Part shown: piece after piece, positions 9,065-17,533 of the stretch
Position numbering within the stretch: position 1 is the stretch's first letter
Layout: each line of letters opens with the position of its first letter
Source of the DNA: Massilioclostridium coli
GTDB lineage: Bacteria; Bacillota; Clostridia; Oscillospirales; Ruminococcaceae
Reading direction: 5' to 3'
Assembly: GCF_900095865.1 (NCBI RefSeq)
Contig: NZ_FMIZ01000006.1
Span: forward strand, 1-64,000
DNA length: 64,000 nucleotides
The notes under the pieces: generated by a model
What the model saw: the letters and a program-made list of their open reading frames with translations, nothing else
Database searches by the model: none
What the model was told of the DNA's origin: nothing
Made by a program: the position numbers and the translations under genes

Positions 9065-12007
9065 TTACCCCCTAACAAATCCTAAATCAGCAATAAATCT
9101 GGCTTGTTCTCTGTTGTTTGCTACCATGCGCATTTTTCCGATCCCGTTTTGTACGCCATTCGCGATTTGTTCGCCTTGGGCAGTAACGGCTTCCACGATA
9201 TACGTGCCCAACGCGTATACATCCAAAGGTTCAGCTTGGGCGTTCGCTTTAGCGGATTCTTTCATATATCGTACAGATAAATCATGTGGAATAACCTGGC
9301 TTCCATTTGGCAGATAGGTCAATTCTCCGCGTCCACCTTCATTCATGTACGCGAATCCTCCCCGCCAGCTGTCAGTACCATGCAACAAATGGCCAATAGG
9401 ATCGATTTCTACGCCTGGAATTAAATTGATAACCCAGATAGCTCCATTAATGCCATCAATAACGCCATTAATTACACCTTTTACAGCGTTTACTACAGTG
9501 TCAAACGCACCTCTGATTCCATCAATAATCCCACTTACAAAACCAGTCAAACCTTCCCAAGCGTTTTTAATTCCGTCAAAAACTTTTGAAAAAATACTTC
9601 CTACTGTGTCCATAACCGTTTTGATGACATTTTTTATAGCGTTAAAAACTGTAGAAACTACATTTTTGATTACTTCAATTGATTTTTTAGCAGCTTCTAT
9701 TCTGGACATGACAAAATCGACAATAACACCAACCACAGCATCAATGATACCTTTAATCGTGTTAATAACACCTGAAATAAAATTGATAATAGGTTGAATC
9801 ACTGACATAATCGTTGAAATCAGACCAGAAACAAATGAAATAATAGTTCCGATTACATTAGCAACAAACGTGATGATAGGAGAAATAAAGCTGATAATCT
9901 GTGCTATCAATCCAGCGATAAATGTAATAATAGGGGATAAAAAGCTGATAATTTGAGCCACTAGCCCTGCAATAAATGTAATAATCGGAGTAATCACCTG
10001 AATCACGGTATTGATCACACCAGCTACAATTGTGATGATATTTGTAATTACAGGAATTAAAGTTGTAAGCAGTACTGTTACTATATTAGTGATAGTGGGT
10101 ATTAAACTAGAAACGATTGTTGTAATAATTGGGGTAAGAGTATTAAACAATTGAGTGATAATTGGCACCAGCGATGATATCAGCATCGTAACAACAGGAG
10201 CTAGTTGGGCTAAAAGATTTCCAACCGCTTCAACGATCATTCCTATTACTGGTACAAGAGCAGATAAAAGAGTTGATACAACAGGCAACAACGAGGTTAC
10301 CAACTGCATTACTGTATTAATTAACTGGGTAATAACAGGCATTAAAGTTGGAATAATGCCAACCAGTGTAGTAATTAATTGTGTAACAACAGGTGCTAGG
10401 GAAGCAAATGCTGTAGCAATTGTAGACGCTAATTGGGCAAACACAGGTGCCAAAGTTGTAGCTAAATTCGCAAAGGTTGTTCCTAATTCAGCGATTACCG
10501 GCTGCAATTGCGCCCAAACTTGTTGAACCATAGTTAGTAGTGATTGTAATACTGGTTCAAATGCTGCTTTGATTTGCTCCCATGATGATATGACGGTATC
10601 TCTAAATTGCTCGTTGGTGTTCCAAAGATATACCAACGCAGCGGCTACAGCGGCAATAATTGCTACTACTGGCAATATAGGCAATATTGCTGCTCCAATT
10701 GATTTACCCATAGAAAGCATGGAGGTTCCTACTGTCTTAGATACACTAGCCAAACGCGATCCTGCTGTGGTGGCAAATGACGCGATTGATGTTCCTGCTG
10801 TAGTTGCCATAGAAGTAAAAGACGTTGTTACATTTTTTGCGGTTGTGGCAATACTGCTCGCTGTACGAGTAGCGATATTTTTAAAGGAATTGATGGTATT
10901 AGTGCTAAATGTTTTGATGTTGCTTCCTGCGGTTGATAGCCCGCCTTTTAAGGTTGTCAGAGAATTAGATACGCTTTTTGCCATATTTGCCGCTGATGCT
11001 TTAATACTTGCAAAAGTAGCTGATTTGGAAAAATCGGACACGGCTTTAGATACATTCCCTATTGTCCTGGTCACGTTTCCTATTGTTGTTATAAACGTTC
11101 CGAAAGCGGTTGAGGCTGGTCCCATCGCAAGCGCCACACCAGCTACCTCAATTGCAGTCTGCTGTGCTTCCGGATTGAGTGACGCGAATTGCTTTACTAA
11201 ATTGGTAGCGTTTTGCACTAATGGCGTAATAGAAGGTAGCAAGTTTTGCCCTAACGCCACGCTTAAATCATCTACAGCAGCCTGGAATGTTCTTAAGCTG
11301 TTGGCTGTTCCGTCTGATGTTCTAGCGTAGTCACCTTGGGCATTTTTTGTCATTTCCATTACATAAGCGTATCGCAACTGAACCTGCTCAGCTTGTGTCA
11401 TTTCACTGGTTGTTTTTCCAAATCCGTTCGCCAAAGCAAAAGCGTCTAAATTGGTTTGTGTCATAACAATACCTAACTGTTTTAGACTTTCTGTTTCGCC
11501 TGTAAAAACACTCGCTAATGCCGTCATAGCCTGGTCAATTCCTATGTTTTTAAAGGAGGCAAGGTCTCCGGCAAGCCCGGTCAGTGAAGTGCTCATCGCA
11601 GCCGCTTCCGGTTGCAACAGCCCCATAGAAGTTGCCATATCCCCAAAAAGGGATGCAGCTTCTAACGCCTGATTTTGGGATAGTCCAAAGGCAGAATCTA
11701 CATTTTCTGCCCATTCCATAACCGTATTTGCCGAATTGCCAAACGCAACATCTATTTTATTGAGATTTTCGTTATAGTCGCTTGCGGCAGTCACTATTTT
11801 CTTACTAGCTAAAGTAAGTGGAGCGGTTATCCCTACTGTCATTTTTGTCCCAAGGCTAGTAAACGATTTTCCTACACTTGCTATTTTTGACGAAACAGAC
11901 TTCATCTTTGCTTCAAAACTATTTGCGGCCTTTTGAGCCGAGGAAAATGCCTTTTCGAACCCTTTGCTGTCCCCTGTAATCTTTGCGCTTAAAGTATAAT
12001 CAGCCAA
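9065..12007 (-). CDS. Tail tape measure protein
   Basis: A 980-residue protein that sets tail length and passes into the cell during injection. Residues 1-130 are helical (FEKAFSSAQKAANSFEAKM), and the middle contains the TP901-1-type core (SDYNENLNKIDVAFGNSA; FSSLGTKMTVG-like segment). From about residue 440 to 800 there is an unusually long hydrophobic region rich in I, V, T and P with approximate repeats (SPIITFIAGLIAQIISF), likely membrane-active. The C-terminus has GHLLHGTDSWRGGFAYMNEG, a common end motif of these proteins. No lytic domain is visible. Confidence 0.92.
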   Translation of the reverse strand: MADYTLSAKITGDSKGFEKAFSSAQKAANSFEAKMKSVSSKIASVGKSFTSLGTKMTVGITAPLTLASKKIVTAASDYNENLNKIDVAFGNSANTVMEWAENVDSAFGLSQNQALEAASLFGDMATSMGLLQPEAAAMSTSLTGLAGDLASFKNIGIDQAMTALASVFTGETESLKQLGIVMTQTNLDAFALANGFGKTTSEMTQAEQVQLRYAYVMEMTKNAQGDYARTSDGTANSLRTFQAAVDDLSVALGQNLLPSITPLVQNATNLVKQFASLNPEAQQTAIEVAGVALAMGPASTAFGTFITTIGNVTRTIGNVSKAVSDFSKSATFASIKASAANMAKSVSNSLTTLKGGLSTAGSNIKTFSTNTINSFKNIATRTASSIATTAKNVTTSFTSMATTAGTSIASFATTAGSRLASVSKTVGTSMLSMGKSIGAAILPILPVVAIIAAVAAALVYLWNTNEQFRDTVISSWEQIKAAFEPVLQSLLTMVQQVWAQLQPVIAELGTTFANLATTLAPVFAQLASTIATAFASLAPVVTQLITTLVGIIPTLMPVITQLINTVMQLVTSLLPVVSTLLSALVPVIGMIVEAVGNLLAQLAPVVTMLISSLVPIITQLFNTLTPIITTIVSSLIPTITNIVTVLLTTLIPVITNIITIVAGVINTVIQVITPIITFIAGLVAQIISFLSPIITFIAGLIAQIISFISPIITFVANVIGTIISFVSGLISTIMSVIQPIINFISGVINTIKGIIDAVVGVIVDFVMSRIEAAKKSIEVIKNVVSTVFNAIKNVIKTVMDTVGSIFSKVFDGIKNAWEGLTGFVSGIIDGIRGAFDTVVNAVKGVINGVIDGINGAIWVINLIPGVEIDPIGHLLHGTDSWRGGFAYMNEGGRGELTYLPNGSQVIPHDLSVRYMKESAKANAQAEPLDVYALGTYIVEAVTAQGEQIANGVQNGIGKMRMVANNREQARFIADLGFVRG

Positions 12008-12454
12008 TTATCTCCCCCCTTTCTTAAATGGAATATTATTTGCTTGATATACTTTTCTTACCCAACTGTCACCTTCTTGTTGATCTATTTGCTTAACTAT
12101 TTTCAAATTTTCATTAATTGTTTCCATATCAACTATTCTTTGTCCCCGTTTTTTCCAGAGCTTCAAAGGTTTTTTCCGTTTTGGGCGGTTTGCGTTGTAA
12201 ACAGCGGTAAACACCGCATTATACAGAAGATAACTGTCGGAAATGGTTTTGTTTTCCCACGCTTTATAAATAAACGCTTTTTCTTTTGGGGTAATAGCAT
12301 CATAATCCGCTTTTGAATACCCGAAATTGGCTACAAAAAAAGCGAAGTCTATCTCTCTCTGATACGGCTTCGCTATTTCTTGTTCTTTTTTTGTAGGAAG
12401 GCTACCTCCAAAATATTCAAAGTCAATTAGGGTGTTTGGCACAAAAAAGGGCAA
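12008..12454 (-). CDS. Tail assembly chaperone, downstream frame (gpT-like)
   Basis: A 148-codon frame overlapping the end of the upstream chaperone gene by 28 bases. Its only start at the overlap is a TTG (12452-12454) lacking a ribosome binding site, so it is probably made only as a -1 frameshift fusion with the upstream frame. It is lysine-rich and helical (YSKADYDAITPKEKAFIYKA; NRPKRKKPLKLWKKRGQR). Together with gpG-like protein it would chaperone the tape measure before tail tube polymerisation, as in other long-tailed phages. Confidence 0.8.
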   Translation of the reverse strand: MPFFVPNTLIDFEYFGGSLPTKKEQEIAKPYQREIDFAFFVANFGYSKADYDAITPKEKAFIYKAWENKTISDSYLLYNAVFTAVYNANRPKRKKPLKLWKKRGQRIVDMETINENLKIVKQIDQQEGDSWVRKVYQANNIPFKKGGR

Positions 12455-12735
12455 TCCCTTTCCAATGCTTCAAGTACCGCTTGTAACAAACCGGCATAGC
12501 CAAGGGATTCCACTAATTGCTGTGCAACCTCAAGCGCTTTTTTAATCGGAACAAAAATATCTTCTCCATTTTCTTTTAATCCGTACGCAAAATAAGTTTT
12601 TAAATCCGATAAACTTAACATATTATTGTTTTTGGCTAAATTAGCTAGTATCGGCGCATTAGTAGTGCTTTCAATCATCTCAATTCTTTGTTGGCTATAT
12701 CTAAGTACATACTGTTTTCCATTAAATTCAATCAT
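12427..12735 (-). CDS. Tail assembly chaperone, upstream frame (gpG-like)
   Basis: A 102-residue protein between the major tail gene and the tape measure, the usual chaperone position. It begins MIEFNGKQYVLRYSQQRIEM and is mostly helical. Near its end the codons CCT-TTT-TTG sit on a slippery tract; a -1 slip yields a fusion of about 240 residues with the next frame, covering 12008-12735. Unshifted ribosomes stop at TAA (12427-12429). Confidence 0.85.
   Translation of the reverse strand: MIEFNGKQYVLRYSQQRIEMIESTTNAPILANLAKNNNMLSLSDLKTYFAYGLKENGEDIFVPIKKALEVAQQLVESLGYAGLLQAVLEALERDCPFLCQTP
12442..12451 (-). promoter_or_regulatory. Programmed -1 ribosomal frameshift site
   Basis: On the minus strand the tract reads CCCTTTTTTG. 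Two in-phase slippery heptamers overlap: CCCTTTT (12445-12451) and TTTTTTG (12442-12448), both of the X-XXY-YYZ form. A one-base backward slip moves ribosomes from the gpG-like frame into the gpT-like frame about 5 codons before the gpG stop. Tail chaperones of most long-tailed phages are made this way. Confidence 0.8.
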
Positions 12736-12747
12736 ATTTACCCTCCA

Positions 12748-13554
12748 TTATGCTTTTGCAGTTACAGTTGCAATACCAGCTTTTAAAGCTTTATTGCTGG
12801 AATCGCATTCCACTACCATAATTTGATTGCCTGTAGTTGCTTTGATAGCCGTTGTGCCATCCCAGGTGGTAAGGCCGGAACAATCTTCTTGGTATGCGGG
12901 ATAAGCAATGCTAGACGATCCAGTCTTGTATTTATAAATATTACTTCCAGGCTTAACAGGATTAACATAAACCGCTGTATCACCACTTGAAGTTCCAGCT
13001 ACGGACACTACCGTTAAAGGGGATAAAGCGGCGCTCCCTTCTGGCATGGTATCCGGCGTTACCGGTTCTTCTGTCAAATCAGCCAAAGCCCCCATCCCTT
13101 CAAACGATAAACTAAATGTCATAGAATCATCGTGTGGAGCTTCTAAAGAATAATCAGTAATGACAGCAAGGCCACCGAACATGCCTTTTTTTGATTTTTT
13201 ATTAATAATTTTCAAACACACTGGATCAGCGTTACTATAGGCAGCGGACAAAATTTTGTGGCTTTCGTCAGATTGAGAAAACAGCCCGTCCGTATCAATA
13301 CTCCATTCCTTTGGCCCCGCAATTTTCGCTTTCCAGCCTCCTGCGGTATCTTTTGAAGTTACCTCAATACTATCAGCGGAACGGTTAATGGTTAACCCTT
13401 GCTGCCCAGAAATAGCTAGTAGTTTTGAGCCGTCTGAATTATATACCGCTAGAATAACATCTTGTCCTGCTACTGCTTTTGCGGCAGAGCTTATAAAGTC
13501 GCAATATTCGTTGTTGTCATAAGCAAACAACTGTAAATCAAGTTTTTTATTCAT
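12748..13554 (-). CDS. Major tail tube protein with Prp-type N-terminal tag and C-terminal decoration domain
   Basis: A 268-residue tail tube subunit. The first 11 residues, MNKKLDLQLFA, repeat the start of the capsid and scaffold proteins and look like a Prp protease site. Residues 12 to about 175 are the tube domain (WKAKIAGPKEWSIDTDG, FSLSFEGMGAL). The last 65 residues (from SNIYKYKTG) are similar to the C-terminus of the capsid protein and probably form a surface domain. It lies upstream of the chaperone pair, the canonical place. Confidence 0.88.
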   Translation of the reverse strand: MNKKLDLQLFAYDNNEYCDFISSAAKAVAGQDVILAVYNSDGSKLLAISGQQGLTINRSADSIEVTSKDTAGGWKAKIAGPKEWSIDTDGLFSQSDESHKILSAAYSNADPVCLKIINKKSKKGMFGGLAVITDYSLEAPHDDSMTFSLSFEGMGALADLTEEPVTPDTMPEGSAALSPLTVVSVAGTSSGDTAVYVNPVKPGSNIYKYKTGSSSIAYPAYQEDCSGLTTWDGTTAIKATTGNQIMVVECDSSNKALKAGIATVTAKA

Positions 13555-13564
13555 TTAATCACTC

Positions 13565-13981
13565 CTAAATTTTGCATTTAAAACCATAGCAAACCATAAA
13601 CTCATAAGCAATTACAGCGTGCTTTTCGTTTGATTCATCTGTTTTTATGGTTTGTACGCCATTGTTTGTCTGCATAATCAGTTGTACCCAATCAGGCAGT
13701 TCTATATCTTCCGTCAAAGCTTCTTCAAGATTATTGATTAACTGGTAAATTGGTACAGAAGAATCTTTTGGTTCCGCAATGGCATGAATCCAAACCGTGA
13801 AAATATCCCGATACATTGTTTTACTATGTGCGGGTCTCTTCCCGATCACTTCTACAAAGTAGAACGGGCTTGGCACATTATCCGGGACACAATCGTAACA
13901 TTTAACCCTTGTTCTATTTTCAACTTTTGTTTGTATTGCTTTGATCAGGTCTACTAATCCAAGTTGTTTATACATATTCAT
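13565..13981 (-). CDS. Tail terminator protein
   Basis: A 138-residue protein immediately before the major tail gene, the usual place of the tail terminator or tail completion protein (SPP1 gp17-like). It has the alpha-beta pattern of that family: a helical N-terminus (LGLVDLIKAIQTKVENRT), then YFVEVIGKRPAH and FTVWIHAIAEPKD. It starts within the last bases of the upstream gene (4-base overlap). The call rests on gene order plus general shape. Confidence 0.7.
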   Translation of the reverse strand: MNMYKQLGLVDLIKAIQTKVENRTRVKCYDCVPDNVPSPFYFVEVIGKRPAHSKTMYRDIFTVWIHAIAEPKDSSVPIYQLINNLEEALTEDIELPDWVQLIMQTNNGVQTIKTDESNEKHAVIAYEFMVCYGFKCKI

Positions 13982-14325
13982 CCTTTCCTAATAGCTTTTA
14001 ATAAGTCTTGATAATAAATAAACGCTTGTGTATCTACGTTCGCTTTTAAGAATCTTTGCCCGGGAACCCATCCGCCGTTTACCGTACGGTGTCCATATTC
14101 AACATGTGGAGCGTATTCCTTTGTATATCCAATTTCATCATTAGTTGTACTAGATGATGCTCTTAATTCTCCAGTGTCTACTGGCGTCCCTCCTGATTGT
14201 CGCGCTCTATTTAGCATTTGTGTAGTTTGCTTTTTTGTAACAGCATCAAATCTAATTCCATTTAAACGCTGTAGTTCTCTTTCAAGTTCTGGAATGCCAT
14301 CAATGCTTATTTTAACACCGGCCAT
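13978..14325 (-). CDS. HK97 gp10-like neck protein
   Basis: A 115-residue head-tail joining protein. MAGVKISIDGIPELERELQ, PVDTGELRASS and the motif YAPHVEYGHRTVNG are classic for the HK97 gp10 family. It sits between head closure and tail terminator genes, fitting a role in completing the connector or the first tail ring. Confidence 0.88.
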   Translation of the reverse strand: MAGVKISIDGIPELERELQRLNGIRFDAVTKKQTTQMLNRARQSGGTPVDTGELRASSSTTNDEIGYTKEYAPHVEYGHRTVNGGWVPGQRFLKANVDTQAFIYYQDLLKAIRKG

Positions 14326-14329
14326 AGTA

Positions 14330-14641
14330 TCACCTTTTATAAACTTTTACTTGTATTACTGTGTAACGGGGCGACAAGTCAATTTTCTGCGTGATTTCTT
14401 GCCGGATACCGTCAATCATAGCATGGGTACACTCTGGAAAAGAAGGAAAAGGGAAAGGGAGGACGAAACGCTGCTCGTTTTTGGTAATTTCCCGCCCTTC
14501 CAGCGAGATTTGGCCATCTGTCCAGGGGGTAAACCGGCAGACTGTTTCTTTCGCCGTTTGCCACTCACCACCTGTTGGATTACCCAGTTCATCTTCTGTC
14601 TGGTTGGCCTTTACTTGCAGTTTGCACGGTTTCCAAATCAC
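14330..14641 (-). CDS. Head closure protein (SPP1 gp16-like)
   Basis: A 103-residue beta-rich protein that would plug the portal after DNA packaging. Features include MIWKPCKLQVKANQ, LGNPTGGEWQTAKE and a C-terminal YTVIQVKVYKR strand. The order adaptor, closure, gp10-like, terminator matches SPP1- and HK97-like modules. It overlaps the adaptor gene by 4 bases. Confidence 0.72.
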   Translation of the reverse strand: MIWKPCKLQVKANQTEDELGNPTGGEWQTAKETVCRFTPWTDGQISLEGREITKNEQRFVLPFPFPSFPECTHAMIDGIRQEITQKIDLSPRYTVIQVKVYKR

Positions 14642-14979
14642 AGGAAATGCACCACCTTACCATTATACAGGCCATTGTTTGCTTGGGTATTTTTCCAATC
14701 CTCTATTTCCTGAGCATATTCCCCTAGGATATTTTCAACAAACGAAGTGGAAATGTTCGCTACTCCCTCTGAACTAATCCCTTCGTAATAGGTACGCCGT
14801 ACCATTTTAACAACTGCATCTGTACAGATAGATTCAAATACCTTGGGAAGTTCATTAGTCCCCAGTCGCAAACAAAGGCGGTCAGATACCGTCTGGATAT
14901 ATTCTTCCAAAAGGTCGTAGGATACCGTATCTTCCGGTATCCTTGTTTTAACCCGTCCTAATATCTTTGTGTTACACAT
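14638..14979 (-). CDS. Head-tail adaptor (gp6/gp15-like)
   Basis: A 113-residue helical protein just after the capsid gene. It has the typical pattern of the adaptor family: LGRVKTRIPEDTVSYDLLEE, TVSDRLCLRLG, AVVKMVRRTYYEGISSEG. It should form the ring beneath the portal that receives the closure protein. Two bases separate it from the capsid stop. Confidence 0.75.
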   Translation of the reverse strand: MCNTKILGRVKTRIPEDTVSYDLLEEYIQTVSDRLCLRLGTNELPKVFESICTDAVVKMVRRTYYEGISSEGVANISTSFVENILGEYAQEIEDWKNTQANNGLYNGKVVHFL

Positions 14980-14981
14980 TG

Positions 14982-16181
14982 CTACGCTTTAACCTGTGCT
15001 TCTACATCGCCAGAACGTACCGCTTTATAATTTGGGTCCGCTTCTACTACAGTGATATGATTGGCTGCTGTGGCTTTAATTGGGGATACACCGTCCCATC
15101 TAGTCCATGTTTTTACATCCATACCGTAAGTTACATCTGTAGCGGAACCAGCATTTTCTTTGTATTTGAATACATTGTTCATAGATAGCAACTGTTCAGC
15201 AACAGCGATATTGGTTGTTCCGGATTCTGGTCCTTCCGTAGATGTTACAGTAAGTGTACCAAGAGTTTGAGTATCAGATTCCCCTACAGATACATGTGCA
15301 ATAGCGTCTAAATATTCTACCATTAGCTGTACACCCATAATTGCGTACATGTCGGAAATCGCCCGTTCATAGTTACCTTGGATATGGAACCCGATAAACC
15401 CGGTTTCTGAATCTGTAGTATAGGACAAGCCTGCTTGTACAAATTCTGAATCTGCTGGATCGACATAATAGGCGATTAAGTTATTCAGTGGTGTCGCAAC
15501 TACGGTATCTTCCGCAATCTCGGAGGTAATAAACACGATATCAGCACCCAAGAAGTTTTCTACGTAATCCATTCCAAATGCTGTTTGGACAGTAATCGGT
15601 GTAGTGCCCAGATATTTATACAGGTCTAAGGTGTTAACGAACACAGCCACACCGGTAGAAGTACGGTGCATTTTATTGAATTTATCTTTTACCATGCCAA
15701 TAGACATAGCGACTGCCCGCTGCCAACTGGATTCATGTCCTACCAAGGAACCCATTCTCAAGACGTTATAAAAATTATTTAAAACAGCTTCCCGCAGGTC
15801 AGCCCTAAATTCTTCATCCGTCATTTCCACAGCAGCCTCATAGCCTTTGTCGGAAATGGCTTCCAGAGTTACTCCTTTGCGGTATTTTTTGATAGCAATC
15901 TTCCCAAATGTTTTTTCTGATACAGAATACTGAGATAAGGGGATAATATCTCCTTCCGCAACATCTCCGGATTGTAATACACCTGAAGCGGTTCTAACTT
16001 TCAGTTCAGAACCATTTTGTTTGCGGATCATCCTGGTAATCCCCATAATGTCCAGCAAGGATTGGATGTTTTTTGAAAAAGATGTTACAAAGTCAATTTC
16101 CCTTGCTTTTACCTGGATTTGTGCCGTGCCAGTCATGTTGTCCGGTGCGGCAAATAATTGTAAATCAAATTTTTTGTTCAT
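14982..16181 (-). CDS. Major capsid protein with Prp-type N-terminal tag and C-terminal decoration domain
   Basis: About 399 residues from the ATG at 16179-16181, chosen because GGAG lies 7-8 nt upstream and because it yields MNKKFDLQLFAAPDN, matching the tag on the scaffold and tail proteins. The body has an HK97-like coat pattern (FSKNIQSLLDIMGITRM; GVTLEAISDKGYEAAVEMTD; YVDPADSEFVQAGLSY). After about residue 310 a flexible segment leads to a 65-residue terminal domain (NNVFKYKEN to QVKA) homologous to the one on the major tail protein. It forms the icosahedral shell. Confidence 0.9.
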   Translation of the reverse strand: MNKKFDLQLFAAPDNMTGTAQIQVKAREIDFVTSFSKNIQSLLDIMGITRMIRKQNGSELKVRTASGVLQSGDVAEGDIIPLSQYSVSEKTFGKIAIKKYRKGVTLEAISDKGYEAAVEMTDEEFRADLREAVLNNFYNVLRMGSLVGHESSWQRAVAMSIGMVKDKFNKMHRTSTGVAVFVNTLDLYKYLGTTPITVQTAFGMDYVENFLGADIVFITSEIAEDTVVATPLNNLIAYYVDPADSEFVQAGLSYTTDSETGFIGFHIQGNYERAISDMYAIMGVQLMVEYLDAIAHVSVGESDTQTLGTLTVTSTEGPESGTTNIAVAEQLLSMNNVFKYKENAGSATDVTYGMDVKTWTRWDGVSPIKATAANHITVVEADPNYKAVRSGDVEAQVKA

Positions 16182-16191
16182 TTCATCACTC

Positions 16192-16842
16192 CTATTGAAA
16201 TAAATCAATGTGCTGCGCAATCAATTTCTGTCTTTCAGCAGGGTTTTTCACCTGCATAATCTGGTCTTTTGTGATCCCATTATTGGAGGATGTACCTGTT
16301 CTAGGAACATTCCCTTTCAGAGCGTCTTTGACTGCTGCCTGTACAGCAGCTTTAAAATTCTTGGTAAACGCTTCAACTGCCGCTTTTGTCTGTTCCGCGT
16401 CCTCGGATACCAGGTTCATGATAATTTCGTCCGGCGCGTTGATTTCTTCATCGGCCAGCATTTTTCGGGCTGTTTTCGCCATATCGGAAACCGCGTTCTG
16501 ACGTTTTAACTCATTGAGTTCTTTTTCCAGCTTCTTTGCCCGGTATTCCGCTTTTTCCTCCCTGGTCATCTGCGCCAGTTTTTCGGCTTCTGAAAGCTGG
16601 TCATCCGTTGTGGCTTTCCATTTCTTTTCAGCGTTTGATACAGCTGTTTTAATGGCTTTTTGTACACGGCGGTCAAACTCTGCCTGATTATCAGAATCTT
16701 TCAAGAAATCATCAAAAGTAGTAAGATTATTTGATTGCGTTTCTTCTGTGTTTGATGCTTCCGCTTCTGTGCCGCTGCTATTGCCGTCTGCCCCAGCCGC
16801 TTCATCTTCCGCGAAAAGCTGCAAATAAAATTTGTTCAGCAT
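16192..16842 (-). CDS. Capsid scaffold protein with Prp-type N-terminal tag
   Basis: A 216-residue, highly charged coiled-coil protein just upstream of the capsid gene, the standard scaffold position (DUF4355-like). It starts MLNKFYLQLFAEDEAAG, the same LQLFA tag as capsid and tail. Residues 65-145 are strongly helical (SEAEKLAQMTREEKAEYRAK). It would assemble inside the procapsid and leave before or during packaging. AAAGGAG precedes the ATG. Confidence 0.85.
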   Translation of the reverse strand: MLNKFYLQLFAEDEAAGADGNSSGTEAEASNTEETQSNNLTTFDDFLKDSDNQAEFDRRVQKAIKTAVSNAEKKWKATTDDQLSEAEKLAQMTREEKAEYRAKKLEKELNELKRQNAVSDMAKTARKMLADEEINAPDEIIMNLVSEDAEQTKAAVEAFTKNFKAAVQAAVKDALKGNVPRTGTSSNNGITKDQIMQVKNPAERQKLIAQHIDLFQ

Positions 16843-16896
16843 AACGCTCCTTTCTGCCCCGTTCCGTCCTAAGTCCGAACCGTTGCTAGTTTAACG

Positions 16897-17193
16897 TCAT
16901 TTCGGACTAATTATTTTGACATAGCAGGGGTATTCCTCTGCTATCATTTGAATACCAACAAAAAAGGAATCAATTAAAAGCTTGCTGCTTTCTGATAGAT
17001 TCCTATACTTTATCACTGATTTCCCTGCGGACAGTGAATATTCAATTTTATCCCGTGTTAATGTTTCAATGGATTTGATTAACGTTTGAACCAATGTGGA
17101 TACACCGGCACAAACGATATCTTTTCCTTGTTCAGCGTACCCAGCGTGCCCAGTAATGGAAACACTACGTTCTGATTTTTCCACAACAATCAT
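16897..17193 (-). CDS. prp: Prp-type cysteine protease (phage-encoded)
   Basis: A 98-residue cysteine protease of the family that trims ribosomal protein L27 and, in phage 80alpha, virion proteins. Diagnostic residues are visible in GHAGYAEQGKDIVCAGVST: the catalytic His (GHAGY) and Cys (VCAGVS). The longer frame starts at 17250, but ATG 17191-17193 is preferred because it overlaps the upstream stop as ATGA and gives the family N-terminus MIVVEKSERSVSITGHAG. It lies directly upstream of the scaffold gene, suggesting it processes the LQLFA-tagged virion proteins. Confidence 0.88.
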   Translation of the reverse strand: MIVVEKSERSVSITGHAGYAEQGKDIVCAGVSTLVQTLIKSIETLTRDKIEYSLSAGKSVIKYRNLSESSKLLIDSFFVGIQMIAEEYPCYVKIISPK

Positions 17194-17522
17194 AAACAGC
17201 CCGCTTCCTGGAATGCTTGAAAGATTTTTGGGGATTGTATTGCAATCCAATCGGTGATTTCTTCACTTTGCCCCCATGCGTATGCGGTGCCGCTGTTGTT
17301 CCAAAGCCCGCTTTCATACAAAAAGGCATGAATAATTTCATGCCTTAAAACCTTTTTCCTGTATTCATCTAAATCTTTCAGTGAGTTCCTGTCATATGAG
17401 AATTTAGCGATTTTGATTGCTTTAACCGACTGGTCCATACATCCGTCACAAGATTCAGGCATATCGCATTCATTTACATCAAAATAGATTTGATATTCAA
17501 TCCCTAATATATTTACTTTCAA
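17190..17522 (-). CDS. HExxH metallopeptidase-like phage protein
   Basis: A 110-residue protein with RHEIIHAFLYESG near residue 60, a zinc-peptidase HExxH motif, preceded by a CDMPESCDGCMDQ cysteine cluster. A second conserved-looking region is GQSEEITDWIAIQ, which offers the downstream acidic residue of a zincin site. Similar small genes occur in Firmicute phages and their substrate is unknown. It is translationally coupled to the Prp gene. Confidence 0.7.
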   Translation of the reverse strand: MKVNILGIEYQIYFDVNECDMPESCDGCMDQSVKAIKIAKFSYDRNSLKDLDEYRKKVLRHEIIHAFLYESGLWNNSGTAYAWGQSEEITDWIAIQSPKIFQAFQEAGCL

Positions 17523-17533
17523 AAAGTCACCTC

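Noticed and set aside
9780..10000. Repeated DNA units in the tape measure gene resembling a repeat array
   Set aside because: Units are imperfect, in frame and encode repeated hydrophobic helices (SPIITFIAGL-type); no spacers or cas genes, so not CRISPR.
10569..11330. 253-codon open frame antisense to the tape measure gene
   Set aside because: Low-complexity V/A/T-rich product reflecting the complement of the Ala/Thr/Val tape measure codons; no ribosome binding site or domain.
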